NCBI RefSeq assembly: GCF_025847275.1
Contig: NZ_JAOZEV010000012.1
Span: 1-64,000, forward strand
Reading direction: 5' to 3'
Origin: Flavobacterium frigoritolerans
Lineage (GTDB): Bacteria; Bacteroidota; Bacteroidia; Flavobacteriales; Flavobacteriaceae
DNA: 64,000 nucleotides
Below the pieces are notes generated by a model. The model saw only the letters and a list, made by a program, of their open reading frames with translations, did no database searches and was not told the origin of the DNA. Position numbers and translations under genes: made by a program. Below, one piece after another: positions 35,614 through 45,596 of this stretch. The first letter of the stretch is position 1, and each line of letters starts with the position of its first letter.

Positions 35614-37197
35614 CTAAATAGGTTTGTTGGTTATTATATCATTTACGGTTCTGGTAATATTTAAAGGATTTTTATTTTGTAATGCACTAGGTAATAACTC
35701 GTCTGGCCAATTTTGGTAACTAAACGGGCGTACCCAGCGTTTAACCGCATGAATTCCTACAGCTGTAAATCGTGAGTCAGATGAAGCAGGATAGGGGCCA
35801 CCATGAATCATCGAAGCACACACTTCGACACCAGTAGGTACTCCATTAAAAATTAATCTTCCGACTCTGTTCTGTAAAGCATCTACAACTGCATTATAAT
35901 TAGAAAGTTCCATTGGCTCAGCAATTATAGTTCCTGTTAACTGTCCGTCTAATTTATTAATTATTGTTAGCAATTCCTCATTATTTTTACATTGAACAAT
36001 AATAGAAAATGGACCAAAAACTTCATGGCTTAAAGCAGGGTTTTCTAAGAAGGTTTTACCATCTACAGTGAGTATTGTTTGTGGAGCATAATTTGGAGCG
36101 ATTTCTCCCTTATATTCAGCAACAGTACTTACTCCGTTTTGCGATTGTATCTTCTCTTTTCCATTATTAAAATCAGCTTTGATTGATGGATGCAACATAC
36201 AAGAGGGAGCTATTTTTTCAATTTCTTCTGCTAATTGATCTATAAATTGATTTAATTTTTCTCCTTTTATCCCTAAAAGTAATCCTGGATTAGTACAAAA
36301 CTGACCTGTTCCTAATGTTATTGAACCTGCATAGGCAGCTGCCCATTTTTTACTGTTTTTTTCTAATGCATCAGGTAATATAACCACAGGATTAATGCTT
36401 CCCATTTCGGCAAATACAGGAATAGGTTCCGGACGTTGTGAAGCCAAATCAAATAAAGCTCTACCACCATTAATACTTCCTGTAAAACCTACAGCTTTTA
36501 CAAGCGGATGTTTTACCAAGCTTGTTCCGAGTGTTACTCCGCTACCAATTAAGTTGGAGAAAACGCCTTCGGGAATATTGTTCTTTTTTGCTGCTTTTAT
36601 GACTGCGGAGGCAACCATTTCGCCTGTTCCGATATGCATCGAATGACTTTTTACGATTACTGGACAGCCTGCTGCCAAAGCTGAAGCGGTATCACCGCCT
36701 GCAGTAGAAAATGCAAATGGAAAATTACTCGAGCCGAAAACAACAACTGGTCCTAATGGAACTAGCATTTTACGTAAATCGTCTTTTGGTAAAGGCAATC
36801 TATCCGGAATAGAAGTATCTATTGTTGCTTCGAGCCAGCTTCCTTCAGTTAGCATGTTTGCAAAAGTACGTAATTGAAAAATTGTGCGTCCGCGTTCTCC
36901 TTCGGCTCTGCCTTTTGGATATCCTGATTCTGAGCAATATACTTCTAGTAATTCATCGCCAAGAGCGAGAATTTCTTCGGCAATAGCATTTAAAAAATCA
37001 GCCTTTTTTTGTGCTGGATAATTTTTATAAATTTTAAACGCATCATTTGCCAGAGCAACAGCTTCATTTATTTCCTCAGGAGTTGCTTCTATAAACGACC
37101 AAGGATTTTCTATATTCAACTGAGGATTTATTGTTTTATATATTTTAGTTCCTGCTGCTTTAAGCTGACTTCCTATATAATTTTTTCCTGTAATCAT
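35614..37197 (-). CDS. 2-oxoglutarate semialdehyde dehydrogenase (NADP+-type ALDH)
   Basis: 527 residues from ATG 37197; the frame is open 33 codons further upstream but that part is not ALDH-like. Catalytic Glu264 in 'FAEMGSINP' and Cys301 in 'GTGQFCTNPG', cofactor region 'VVVFGSSNFPFAFS' and 'VGFTGSINGGRAL'. The sequence belongs to the long KGSADH group seen in hydroxyproline and pentose/glucarate pathways. It oxidises 2-oxoglutarate semialdehyde, formed by the deaminase encoded upstream, to 2-oxoglutarate for the TCA cycle. Confidence 0.9.
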   Translation of the reverse strand: MITGKNYIGSQLKAAGTKIYKTINPQLNIENPWSFIEATPEEINEAVALANDAFKIYKNYPAQKKADFLNAIAEEILALGDELLEVYCSESGYPKGRAEGERGRTIFQLRTFANMLTEGSWLEATIDTSIPDRLPLPKDDLRKMLVPLGPVVVFGSSNFPFAFSTAGGDTASALAAGCPVIVKSHSMHIGTGEMVASAVIKAAKKNNIPEGVFSNLIGSGVTLGTSLVKHPLVKAVGFTGSINGGRALFDLASQRPEPIPVFAEMGSINPVVILPDALEKNSKKWAAAYAGSITLGTGQFCTNPGLLLGIKGEKLNQFIDQLAEEIEKIAPSCMLHPSIKADFNNGKEKIQSQNGVSTVAEYKGEIAPNYAPQTILTVDGKTFLENPALSHEVFGPFSIIVQCKNNEELLTIINKLDGQLTGTIIAEPMELSNYNAVVDALQNRVGRLIFNGVPTGVEVCASMIHGGPYPASSDSRFTAVGIHAVKRWVRPFSYQNWPDELLPSALQNKNPLNITRTVNDIITNKPI

Positions 37198-37543
37198 TTT
37201 TTGTATGTTTAAGATTATAATTGAATCCGGACTTGCTAAAAAAATATTATGTTTTATGAGCTGGCTATCATCACAAAATAACCAGCTCAAAAACAAACCA
37301 AACTAAAAACAAATCAACTTTTAAAAAAAAAGTATTTTTAATCCCGTTGGTTTTGAATTGCAAAGTTTTATTCGACACTTAGAGTTGTGTGTTTTGTTTT
37401 GCTGCAGATTTTATAGATTAAAACGATTCAGCTTTTTAATCTTTTAGTCTGGGCAATTTTTTTTAAAATGTCTTTAGAACTTTACAATAAATAATTTCAA
37501 ATTTTTAATAAAAAATCTGTTTATAAACCAACGGGGTATATTT
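37198..37543. other. 346-bp stretch inside the hydroxyproline cluster
   Basis: No gene. A hairpin (TGAGCTGG at 37257-37264, complement 37282-37289, extendable with one mismatch) sits about 60 bp before the dehydrogenase ATG. An 11-bp inverted pair CCCGTTGGTTT (37343-37353) / AAACCAACGGG (37525-37535) brackets the stretch, the right arm lying just after the deaminase stop. The gap suggests a second promoter or attenuation point inside the cluster. Confidence 0.55.
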
Positions 37544-38464
37544 TTATAGTACTATCGATTTATAATCAGGGAGCGTAGGTCTTGTACGTAAGCCTTCTGC
37601 AATAATTGCCAAAACTCTTTCTCTTTCGGCTCCATGAAGTGGTAATCTCGGGGCACGAACATGTTCTGTTCCCAGACCTGTAGCTACTTCAGCTAATTTT
37701 ATGTTTTGTACCAAAAGCGGATTAATATCCAATTCTAATAAAGGCAAGAACCATCTATAAATAGCCAATGCTTCTTCGGCTCTTCCTGCTTTTGCTAATT
37801 TGAAAATCGCTACTGTTTCTGCTGGAAATGCATCTACTAGACCCGAAACCCATCCATCAGACCCCATAAAAATACTTTCTAATGCTAGAGTATCAACACC
37901 AGACAATACTTTTAAACGGCCTTTAAAACGATTTATAATTCGGGTTACATTTGATATGTCTCTGGTAGATTCTTTTACCGCTTGAATATTATCGAATTTC
38001 AAAATTTCTTCGAACATATCCAATGAAACGTCAATTTTATAATCGATAGGATTGTTGTAAATCATGATAGGAAGCGAAGTGCTTTTTGCCACTTCAGAGA
38101 AATAGGTAACTGTTTCATGACTAGCTGCATTGTAACGCATAGGAGGTAATAACATTAATCCTTTAGCACCATTTTCTTCGGCTTTATTAGCAGCAAGAAT
38201 TGCAGCCCGCGTAGTTTGTTCGGCTATATTCATGATCACTGGAACTTGTCCGTTAACGATGTTAATAGTCTCTTTGATCAATTCTTTTTTCTCATCTTCT
38301 AATAGCGTGCTTGCTTCTCCAAGAGTTCCTCCCAGAATAATTCCAGAAACACCAGCTTCAAGCTGCGCTTTTACATTTACTTCAAACATATTGAAGTCTA
38401 ATTTGTCATCGGCAGTAAACTTTGTTGTAACTGCTGGCATAACGCCTTTCCATTGAATACTCAT
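37544..38464 (-). CDS. Delta1-pyrroline-4-hydroxy-2-carboxylate deaminase (DHDPS/NAL family)
   Basis: 306 residues from ATG 38464. Dihydrodipicolinate-synthase fold with 'GGTLGEASTLLEDEK' , Tyr136 in 'IMIYNNP' and Schiff-base Lys164 in 'AVKESTRD'. The sequence alone fits several lyases, but the flanking epimerase, FAD dehydrogenase and semialdehyde dehydrogenase define the LhpC-type deaminase: Delta1-pyrroline-4-hydroxy-2-carboxylate to 2-oxoglutarate semialdehyde and ammonia. First gene of the - strand cluster, divergent from the AraC regulator; a TATTTTTG box on the - strand at 38486-38493 is a candidate -7. Confidence 0.88.
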   Translation of the reverse strand: MSIQWKGVMPAVTTKFTADDKLDFNMFEVNVKAQLEAGVSGIILGGTLGEASTLLEDEKKELIKETINIVNGQVPVIMNIAEQTTRAAILAANKAEENGAKGLMLLPPMRYNAASHETVTYFSEVAKSTSLPIMIYNNPIDYKIDVSLDMFEEILKFDNIQAVKESTRDISNVTRIINRFKGRLKVLSGVDTLALESIFMGSDGWVSGLVDAFPAETVAIFKLAKAGRAEEALAIYRWFLPLLELDINPLLVQNIKLAEVATGLGTEHVRAPRLPLHGAERERVLAIIAEGLRTRPTLPDYKSIVL

Positions 38465-38485
38465 AATTACGATTTTAATTTTTTT

Positions 38486-38493
38486 CAAAAATA
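38486..38493 (-). promoter_or_regulatory. Candidate -7 box of the hydroxyproline cluster
   Basis: TATTTTTG on the - strand matches TAnnTTTG 21 bp before the deaminase ATG. There is no clear -33 TTG, consistent with a promoter needing the divergently encoded AraC activator (inference). Confidence 0.35.
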
Positions 38494-38607
38494 TTTATAA
38501 CCTGTAAATATGTAATTAGGTAAGTTATCATAAAAAGATACTATATTATCCGATTTAATGCTAATTTTTAAAAATATTACTTAATATCTATATGTTTTTT
38601 TATATTT

Positions 38608-39495
38608 ATGGCATATAATTTATCTGTTATGAAAGTATTTCCATTTAAAATTCCAAAAACTAAAGAAGATTCACTAATTTATCAAGAGGATGTAGAGTTT
38701 GTTTTTTATGATAAATTACATCAACACGAAGAAATTCAAATAAGCTATATTGAAAATGGTGAAGGAACCATTTTTGTAGGCGACACTATTTCTCCATATC
38801 AAAAAGGAGATATTGTCGTCATAGGAAGTAATTTACCACACGTGTTTAGAAGTGAAACCAATACAAATGAGTTATCAGTTATGTTAACATTGTTTTTTAC
38901 ATCTAATTCCTTTGGAAAAGATTTCTTTATGCTGCCTGCTTTAAAAGACATCCAGCCTTTTTGGGAAAATAGCAAAAACGGATTTGTAGTTAATAATCCT
39001 TCTAATAAGGTCGTTAAGTGTTTTAAGAAAATTAAAAAAGTAAATGAATTTGATCGTTTTATTCTGTTTTTAGAAATAACTAAGAAACTTTCTCAAGATA
39101 AGAAGGTGCCACTTTCTAGTTATATCTATGATAAGAAAATTACAGATAATGAAGGTAAGCGTATGCAAACGGTTTTTGAATATGTAATGACTAATTTTCA
39201 GAAGAATATTACCCTCGAGGAAATTGCTGCTTTATCGAATATGACTAAAAATGCTTTTTGCAAATATTTTAAAGTCCGGACGAACAAGACTTTTTTTCAG
39301 TTCCTGATAGAAATACGGATTGAGCGGGCCGGGAAGCTATTATCCCGGTCCCAAGAGCTTTCGGTTTTAGAAGTTTCTGAATTATGCGGGTTTAATAATA
39401 TTTCTAATTTTAATCGAAAATTCAAAGAAATTAAAGGGATTTCTCCCTTGGCTTATAGGAAATCCCAAATGCTAAAATGGAAACAAAAAGTATAA
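38608..39495 (+). CDS. AraC-family transcriptional regulator
   Basis: 295 residues (start 38608; Met8 at 38629 is an alternative). N-terminal cupin-like ligand domain with 'HQHEEIQISYIENGEGTIFVGD' and 'GDIVVIGSNLPHVF', C-terminal double HTH with 'NITLEEIAALSNMTKNAFCKYFK' and 'VLEVSELCGFNNISNFNRKFK'. It is divergent from the hydroxyproline catabolic genes and shares their 143-bp promoter gap, so it most likely senses an imino acid and activates them. Confidence 0.9.
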   Translation: MAYNLSVMKVFPFKIPKTKEDSLIYQEDVEFVFYDKLHQHEEIQISYIENGEGTIFVGDTISPYQKGDIVVIGSNLPHVFRSETNTNELSVMLTLFFTSNSFGKDFFMLPALKDIQPFWENSKNGFVVNNPSNKVVKCFKKIKKVNEFDRFILFLEITKKLSQDKKVPLSSYIYDKKITDNEGKRMQTVFEYVMTNFQKNITLEEIAALSNMTKNAFCKYFKVRTNKTFFQFLIEIRIERAGKLLSRSQELSVLEVSELCGFNNISNFNRKFKEIKGISPLAYRKSQMLKWKQKV

Positions 39496-39526
39496 TAGCT
39501 ATTTATGAAGTACCAGTACTATATAA

Positions 39527-39558
39527 AAAAAGCTAAATCCAAATGAATTTAGCTTTTT
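39527..39558. terminator. Bidirectional terminator between araC-like and mscS-like genes
   Basis: A 12-bp perfect stem (AAAAAGCTAAAT / ATTTAGCTTTTT) with an 8-nt loop and A/T tracts at both ends, between convergent genes. Confidence 0.8.
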
Positions 39559-39579
39559 GATAATTGTTTTCAAGTTTGC

Positions 39580-41943
39580 TTAAGTTGAAAAAGTTAGTCC
39601 TTTATTTTTAAAATTACTAAACAAAGCTTGACGGGCACTACTGATAGTTTCTTCGGTACGGTAAATACTGCACCAAAATTTTACTAATAATTTATAATTT
39701 CCATCGGATATGGCGGTGTAGTAAATTTGTGGAGTTCTGGTGTCATTTATCAACGGCTGACTATTTAAGGCTTCTAACACGATTAAATTGATGTTTTCTG
39801 GAATTATATCACCTACAACCTCAAAGGAAATTTCTACAAGTTTAAAATTATCAGTGTACGTCCAGTTGGTTATATTTTGAGATAATAAATTACCATTCGG
39901 AATAATTATTTCAGCACCATTTGGAGCATTAATTTTGGTAGTACGAAGTCCCATAGCTTTTACTCGGCCTGATTGAGAGCTAATCTCGATAACATCACCA
40001 ATTTGTATTGGTTTATCAAAAATCAAAATAATACCAGATACAAAGTTGCTTACAATGTTTTGTAAACCAAGTCCAACACCAACTCCCAACGCACCTAGTA
40101 AGATGCTAAGTTTGTCTAATGGCATTCCCGATGCTGCTACAGCCAGTAAATAACCACCAATTAGCACTACAAGACGTGTAATTAATAATTTGGAATGCTG
40201 ACGTTTATTTACGTTTTCTTCATTCTCTTCATCGACTTCTCCAAAAAAGTAAGCAACATATTTTTGAAGAAGATGAGCCATCCAGATTATAATAAAAAAT
40301 AAAACAATATTTTCCAGAGTAAATGTGATACTTCCGATAGTATTGGGATGGGTAAGGATTGAATTAAATGAAACACGCAACGATTCCCATATATTTAAAT
40401 TAGATGCAATCACAATTAACCACATATAACTAATTACGATTATAAATGGTTTTTTTAGGTTGTCTGATAAGCTCTCATGATCAAATATAGTTTCGATTCC
40501 GCGCTTGATTCTTGTAGTATATATTTGTAAAAGAATAATTTCTAAAATTATTTTTAAGAGTACACTAAGTGCAATGATTTGGGTAATTGCAATAAAGGCA
40601 GTAAGACTAAGCATATTTGAAAGAGAAACTCTTCCAAATAGATTAAAAATTATAGCTAAAACATTTAAACTAATGAATATTATACTCGCCCATTTAAAGA
40701 AAGCCTTTATGTATAATTGATCTTTTATACTTTTTAGTTGTACCAAACCATAACGTATTCCTAAGACATTAATCAGGATAAAAGCACAACGCTGAAACAA
40801 GCTAATTCCGATAAATAAATCTAGAAAACAAAGGGCCGAAAATAATCCTACTAATAGAAATAAGTTTCGCATAGATTCCTTAGACCAATGATTTTTAAAA
40901 AGAATAGTAAGAGCTATAAGTAAAATCAATTGTAATAATTCTATAAATAATGCGGGAGCATATAAATTACTTACTATGGCAATATTGAGCCCAATTACAA
41001 TTACAGGAAGGATGATACCGCTGTTTAGGTATTTAAAATTAAGAAGAGAAAGGTTTTCATAGTGATTATTATTCTTTAGGTATTTAAGATTACGTGATAT
41101 ATACCATGCCAATAATCCCATAAAAAACGCCAAAGTGATTAATCCGCTGATGCTGTAGTTTAAGTAATAAGAAACTACGCTATTTTCTATAGCAACTTTT
41201 CCTTTTATATTTTTAGAAATGTCTTTTTTAGCAATAGTATCATTAGTATTCCATAAAAAAGGATATTCTCTGCCAAGAATGCTTATCCCTGATTTTTCAA
41301 GTTTCTTTTCAACAGTTAAAAGAGCGCTTGATACAGCAATTTTTCTTTGTACAGTTAACCTGTTTTTAGTGTTTAGAACCTCTAGATTGTGGTTCATAAG
41401 ACTATCTGTACTTAAATAGGTTTTTTTAAGATTTAAGAATTCATTCTTGAATTGTTTGCGAAGTATAGTATCTTTTAATAACGTAATTAATGCTTTGTCT
41501 TTGCGTAAGTCAGCAAATCGTACTTTGATTTTATCAAGGTTCTTGTTACGTAAATTAATGGCAGTATTTTGCTCCTCTAATTCCTGACGAATTTCTTCGA
41601 GAACAATACGATACATTTGTTGGTTACGTACATTCGGGTTTGCACCTTTTAAATTAGCCAGAATAAGATCTAATTTATTTTGAGTTCTGTCAATTTCTGC
41701 AAACAGATGAAATGTACTACCTTCAAAAACAGCGTCATTATAAGCAGATTGTAATACTTCACCAGCTTTTTCGATAGCCATAAGATAGTCACTATCGGTC
41801 TTCGTTGAATCGTCAAATAATTTTCCACTACCTTGGGTTTTAGTAGTATCCGGATTAGCTGCGGTTTGCGAGTAAGTAACCGGTGAGAAGAACAGTATCG
41901 TTAGTAATGATAAAAGTCCAATAAATTTTCTGTTATGAAGCAT
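39580..41943 (-). CDS. MscS-family mechanosensitive channel with long N-terminal region
   Basis: 787 residues from ATG 41943, chosen because it places the signal peptide (LLSLLTILFFSPVTYSQ) at the N-terminus; nine more codons upstream are open. A periplasmic coiled-coil-rich region (about 30-250) is followed by about ten TM helices and the MscS pore and beta domain ('LLGALGVGVGLGLQNIVSNFVSGIILIFDKPIQIGDVIE'). The Gly/Ala-rich pore helix and 'GLQNI' are conserved. It resembles the MscK/YbdG-type larger channels and would release solutes on hypo-osmotic shock. A TAAATTTG box on the - strand (41968-41975) is a candidate -7. Confidence 0.88.
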   Translation of the reverse strand: MLHNRKFIGLLSLLTILFFSPVTYSQTAANPDTTKTQGSGKLFDDSTKTDSDYLMAIEKAGEVLQSAYNDAVFEGSTFHLFAEIDRTQNKLDLILANLKGANPNVRNQQMYRIVLEEIRQELEEQNTAINLRNKNLDKIKVRFADLRKDKALITLLKDTILRKQFKNEFLNLKKTYLSTDSLMNHNLEVLNTKNRLTVQRKIAVSSALLTVEKKLEKSGISILGREYPFLWNTNDTIAKKDISKNIKGKVAIENSVVSYYLNYSISGLITLAFFMGLLAWYISRNLKYLKNNNHYENLSLLNFKYLNSGIILPVIVIGLNIAIVSNLYAPALFIELLQLILLIALTILFKNHWSKESMRNLFLLVGLFSALCFLDLFIGISLFQRCAFILINVLGIRYGLVQLKSIKDQLYIKAFFKWASIIFISLNVLAIIFNLFGRVSLSNMLSLTAFIAITQIIALSVLLKIILEIILLQIYTTRIKRGIETIFDHESLSDNLKKPFIIVISYMWLIVIASNLNIWESLRVSFNSILTHPNTIGSITFTLENIVLFFIIIWMAHLLQKYVAYFFGEVDEENEENVNKRQHSKLLITRLVVLIGGYLLAVAASGMPLDKLSILLGALGVGVGLGLQNIVSNFVSGIILIFDKPIQIGDVIEISSQSGRVKAMGLRTTKINAPNGAEIIIPNGNLLSQNITNWTYTDNFKLVEISFEVVGDIIPENINLIVLEALNSQPLINDTRTPQIYYTAISDGNYKLLVKFWCSIYRTEETISSARQALFSNFKNKGLTFST

Positions 41944-42259
41944 AATATAAATCATGTATTTAGCTACCAAATTTAGAAAAATAGATGGGTATAATACTTA
42001 TAAGATGTAAACTTTAAGTTTTGTTTACCTAAAAATTTAACTATGAAAGAGATATTGGTTTATCTAAGTGAACAGTATAAAAGTTTATATTCCCTTAGAT
42101 AGCTTGTATGATTTTAAAGACTAAGATCATTTGTTTTGTTTAAAAAAAAACAACCATATAAGAGATGTAAGTTTGTTAAAGCAAAGTATTTAAATGCTTG
42201 TAATTTCTTAAATGACTTATATGGTTTTATAGGGTGATACAGGTAAATAAGATGAAAAA
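41944..42259. other. 316-bp gene-free stretch with a long-range inverted repeat
   Basis: No gene. AACCATATAAG (42152-42162) and its exact complement CTTATATGGTT (42216-42226) enclose 53 bp of AT-rich DNA, with a T/A run beside the left arm. It lies just past the fumarate reductase iron-sulfur gene and may end that transcript; otherwise only the MscS-like upstream region. Confidence 0.5.
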
Positions 42260-43006
42260 TTATTTCTTCATTATCAATGCCTTATTGTATTCGTAATTCA
42301 TTTTTGCAATAGACAATACTGATATACCTTGCGGACATTCTACTTCACAAGCTTCGGTATTAGAACAAGCTCCAAAACCTTCTTTGTCCATTTGGTCAAC
42401 CATTGTGAGTACCCTCTTTGAAGCTTCTATTTTTCCTTGTGGGAGTAATGCTAAGTGTGTTATTTTGGCACCAACAAATAGGGCAGCACTAGAGTTTTTG
42501 CAAGTTGCAACACAGGCGCCACAACCTATACATGCAGCTGCATCAAATGAAGCTTCGACAGTTTCGTATGAAATAGGAATGCTATTGGCCTCTGGGGCTT
42601 GACCTGTTGAAGCTCCGATATAACCACCAGCTGTAATGATAGAATCAAAAGATGTTCTATTAATTTTTAAATCCCGAACTACAGGAAAAGCTGTTGCTCG
42701 AAAAGGTTCAATATATATAGTATCCCCATCCTTAAAACTTCTCATATGAAGTTGACAAGTAGTAGTCTGTTTTAAAGGACCATGTGCTCTTCCATTAATC
42801 ATAACACCACATTGCCCACAAATGCCTTCTCTACAATCATGGTCAAATTCAATAACACGTTCTTTAAGTTGAATAAGTGATTCATTTAAAAGATCAAGCA
42901 TTTCTAGGAAAGACATATGCTCGGTAACACCATCTATCTCATAATCTACCATTTCTCCTTTGGAAGTGGCATTTAATTGACGCCATATTTTAAGATATAG
43001 TTTCAT
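42260..43006 (-). CDS. sdhB: Succinate dehydrogenase/fumarate reductase iron-sulfur subunit
   Basis: 248 residues. The [2Fe-2S] motif 'CREGICGQCGVMINGRAHG', the [4Fe-4S] motif 'CIGCGACVATCKN' and the [3Fe-4S] region 'CSNTEACEVECPQGIS' are complete. It passes electrons between the flavoprotein and the cytochrome b subunit at the inner membrane. The gene follows sdhA by 15 bp. The sequence cannot tell the direction; the divergent aspartate/fumarate genes suggest fumarate reduction may be important (symbol frdB equally apt). Confidence 0.95.
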   Translation of the reverse strand: MKLYLKIWRQLNATSKGEMVDYEIDGVTEHMSFLEMLDLLNESLIQLKERVIEFDHDCREGICGQCGVMINGRAHGPLKQTTTCQLHMRSFKDGDTIYIEPFRATAFPVVRDLKINRTSFDSIITAGGYIGASTGQAPEANSIPISYETVEASFDAAACIGCGACVATCKNSSAALFVGAKITHLALLPQGKIEASKRVLTMVDQMDKEGFGACSNTEACEVECPQGISVLSIAKMNYEYNKALIMKK

Positions 43007-43021
43007 ATTTTATAATTTAAA

Positions 43022-44938
43022 TTATTTGTAGCTGCGCACCGCAAGTTCAACATTTTCAAATACCAAAGGTTCTTTGTGTAGTTCAGGAGGATTAGTAAGC
43101 CCTTTCCATTCCCAAGCCGAAACATAACAATAATCTGCATCATTCCGTACTGCTTCACCTTCATTACTCTGATATTCTTCTCTAAAGTGCGCACCGCAAG
43201 ATTCTTCTCTTTGCAAAGCATCATAACACATTAGCTCAGCTAATTCTATATAATCTGCCACGCGTCCTGCTTTTTCTAATTCGCTGTTTAAAGTGTCATC
43301 TCCAGTTATAAGTAAATCTTTTTCAAAAGATGCTTTTAATGTTTTAATAGCTACAATAGCTTCTTCAAGATTTTGTTTACTTCTGGATAAACCACATTTT
43401 TCATAAAGCAATCTGCCTATGGTTTTATGAAAGTAATCAGTTGAAAGAGTTCCTTTACTTTGTAAAAAACGGTTTAATTGTTCTCTAACCGAATTTTCTG
43501 CTTCTGCAAAAGCGGGATGATCAGTACTGATTTTTGTTGCTTTTAATTCACCAGACAAATAATTAGGAATAGTATAGGGAGCTATAAAATACCCGTCGAC
43601 ACAAGCTTGAAGTAATGAATTTGCACCAAGTCTATTCGCGCCATGATCGGCAAAATTGGCTTCTCCAAGAGCAAATAATCCAGGAATTGTTGTCATAAGT
43701 TCATAATCTACCCAAAGTCCGCCCATAGTAAAATGCGCAGCAGGGGAGATAAGCATAGGTTCTTTATAAGCATCGATTCCATTTATTTTTTCATACATAG
43801 CAAAGAGATTGCTGTATTTGGCTTCGATTGTTTTTTTGCCTTGAGCGGCTATAGCATCTGAGAAATCAAGATATACTGCATTTTTCATTGGTCCTGCACC
43901 ATGTCCGGAATCAATACGTTCTTTGGCTGCGCGAGAAGAGATATCTCTTGGGGCGAGGTTTCCAAAGGCAGGATATTTGCGTTCTAGATAATAATCTCGT
44001 TCTTCTTCGGGAATAGAATTAGGAAGTCTGTCGTCACCAGCTTTTTTAGGTACCCAAATACGTCCATCATTTCGTAGTGATTCGGACATAAGGGTAAGTT
44101 TCGACTGATTTGCTCCATGTTGAGGAAGGCAAGTAGGGTGAAACTGAATCCAGCTTACACCTGCCATATAAGCTCCTTTTTTATGAGCTCTCCATAGTGC
44201 CGAACTATTACATCCCATGGCAAGGGTAGAAAGATAGTAAACCTTACCATATCCACCTGTTGCAAGTACTACAGCATCGGCAACATGACGTTCTATGGCT
44301 CCTGTTTCAAGATTTCTGGCAATAATACCTTTGGCTTTACCATCGACCAATACTAGTTCTAGCATTTCATGGCGGGTATGCATCGTAACTTTCCCTGTGT
44401 TTACTTGACGAAGAAGCGATTGGTAAGCTCCTAGTAATAGTTGCTGACCTGTTTGTCCGCGGGCATAAAAAGTTCTTGAAACCTGTACACCTCCAAAGGA
44501 TCTATTATTAAGATAACCTCCATATTCTCTGGCAAAAGGTACACCTTGAGCCACCGATTGGTCTATCAAACTAGCAGAGCATTCGGCTAAACGATATACA
44601 TTGGCTTCACGAGATCTAAAATCACCACCTTTAATAGTATCATAGAACATCCTATAAACGCTATCGCCATCGTTTTTATAATTCTTAACCGCATTTACAC
44701 CTCCTTGTGCCGCAACCGAATGGGCTCTTCTGGGAGAGTCTTGAAAACAAAATGATTGAATGTTGTACCCTTGTTCAGCTAGTGATGCTGCACAAGAAGA
44801 TCCTGCAAGTCCAGTTCCTACAACTATAATAGTCAGTTTTTTTCTATTGGCTGGGTTAACAAGCTTTGCTTTGGCTTTATAAGTATTCCATTTATCAGCA
44901 AGAGGGCCGTCAGGTATTTTTGAATCTATCATTTTCAT
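43022..44938 (-). CDS. sdhA: Succinate dehydrogenase/fumarate reductase flavoprotein subunit
   Basis: 638 residues. FAD site '[21 protein letters not shown]' (about 33-53), the covalent-flavin His in '[11 protein letters not shown]', active-site '[10 protein letters not shown]' and '[20 protein letters not shown]'. The start could be Met1 (44938) or Met3 (44932). Interconverts succinate and fumarate. The stop of the cytochrome b gene is 1 bp upstream, so the three genes form one operon sdhCAB, the usual order for the b558-type enzymes of Bacteroidota. Confidence 0.96.
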   Translation of the reverse strand: MKMIDSKIPDGPLADKWNTYKAKAKLVNPANRKKLTIIVVGTGLAGSSCAASLAEQGYNIQSFCFQDSPRRAHSVAAQGGVNAVKNYKNDGDSVYRMFYDTIKGGDFRSREANVYRLAECSASLIDQSVAQGVPFAREYGGYLNNRSFGGVQVSRTFYARGQTGQQLLLGAYQSLLRQVNTGKVTMHTRHEMLELVLVDGKAKGIIARNLETGAIERHVADAVVLATGGYGKVYYLSTLAMGCNSSALWRAHKKGAYMAGVSWIQFHPTCLPQHGANQSKLTLMSESLRNDGRIWVPKKAGDDRLPNSIPEEERDYYLERKYPAFGNLAPRDISSRAAKERIDSGHGAGPMKNAVYLDFSDAIAAQGKKTIEAKYSNLFAMYEKINGIDAYKEPMLISPAAHFTMGGLWVDYELMTTIPGLFALGEANFADHGANRLGANSLLQACVDGYFIAPYTIPNYLSGELKATKISTDHPAFAEAENSVREQLNRFLQSKGTLSTDYFHKTIGRLLYEKCGLSRSKQNLEEAIVAIKTLKASFEKDLLITGDDTLNSELEKAGRVADYIELAELMCYDALQREESCGAHFREEYQSNEGEAVRNDADYCYVSAWEWKGLTNPPELHKEPLVFENVELAVRSYK

Positions 44939-44939
44939 A

Positions 44940-45596
44940 CTATTTTAAATAAATATAAAGAGGAATTGCCATGAAACCTCCTGTAATGATTAGGGTATAT
45001 CCCCATCCGAATATTTTTATTGCCTTTACGTATTTTGGATGATAAAGGCCAAGTGTTCTTGATGCGCTAAAAAAACCATGCAGCAAATGAAAACCTAATG
45101 CTACAAAAGATATCTCGTAGATTATAACATACCATAGCTGCGAATAGGATTGTACAACAACTTCATATAGATCTTTATTTCCAGCAGCATCTATAGGTAG
45201 GTTTGTAAATTTATAAACATACCAAAAATCCTTAAAATGAATTATAAGAAATAGGAGTAGAATAGTTCCTAATATACCCATGTTTCGGCTATTCCATGCG
45301 CTGGCAAAATTTCTTTTGTCATAATGATAGTTCTGTTTACTAGCAGTATTATTTTTTATTGTAACTATTATAGCATAAAGAGCATGAGATATTAAAGACA
45401 AATACAGGACCCACGAAATGATTTTGATGAATACATTACCAGATAATAGCTTGGAGTACCAATTAAATTGTTCTCTTGCTTGATCTTCGGGTAAAAAAAG
45501 CTGCAAGTTACCGAGTAAATGTATGACAAGAAAAAAGCATAAAAAGAGACCAGTGCCAGCGATAATGATCTTGTTTTTTAAAGTAGTAGATTTCAT
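44940..45596 (-). CDS. sdhC: Succinate dehydrogenase/fumarate reductase cytochrome b558 subunit
   Basis: 218 residues with five hydrophobic helices and conserved His residues ('[11 protein letters not shown]' type, '[10 protein letters not shown]', '[10 protein letters not shown]') that bind two hemes, the single-polypeptide (type B) anchor. It couples menaquinone to the flavoprotein and iron-sulfur subunits. First gene of the operon; a weak -7-like TAATCTTG lies about 10 bp upstream. Confidence 0.92.
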   Translation of the reverse strand: MKSTTLKNKIIIAGTGLFLCFFLVIHLLGNLQLFLPEDQAREQFNWYSKLLSGNVFIKIISWVLYLSLISHALYAIIVTIKNNTASKQNYHYDKRNFASAWNSRNMGILGTILLLFLIIHFKDFWYVYKFTNLPIDAAGNKDLYEVVVQSYSQLWYVIIYEISFVALGFHLLHGFFSASRTLGLYHPKYVKAIKIFGWGYTLIITGGFMAIPLYIYLK

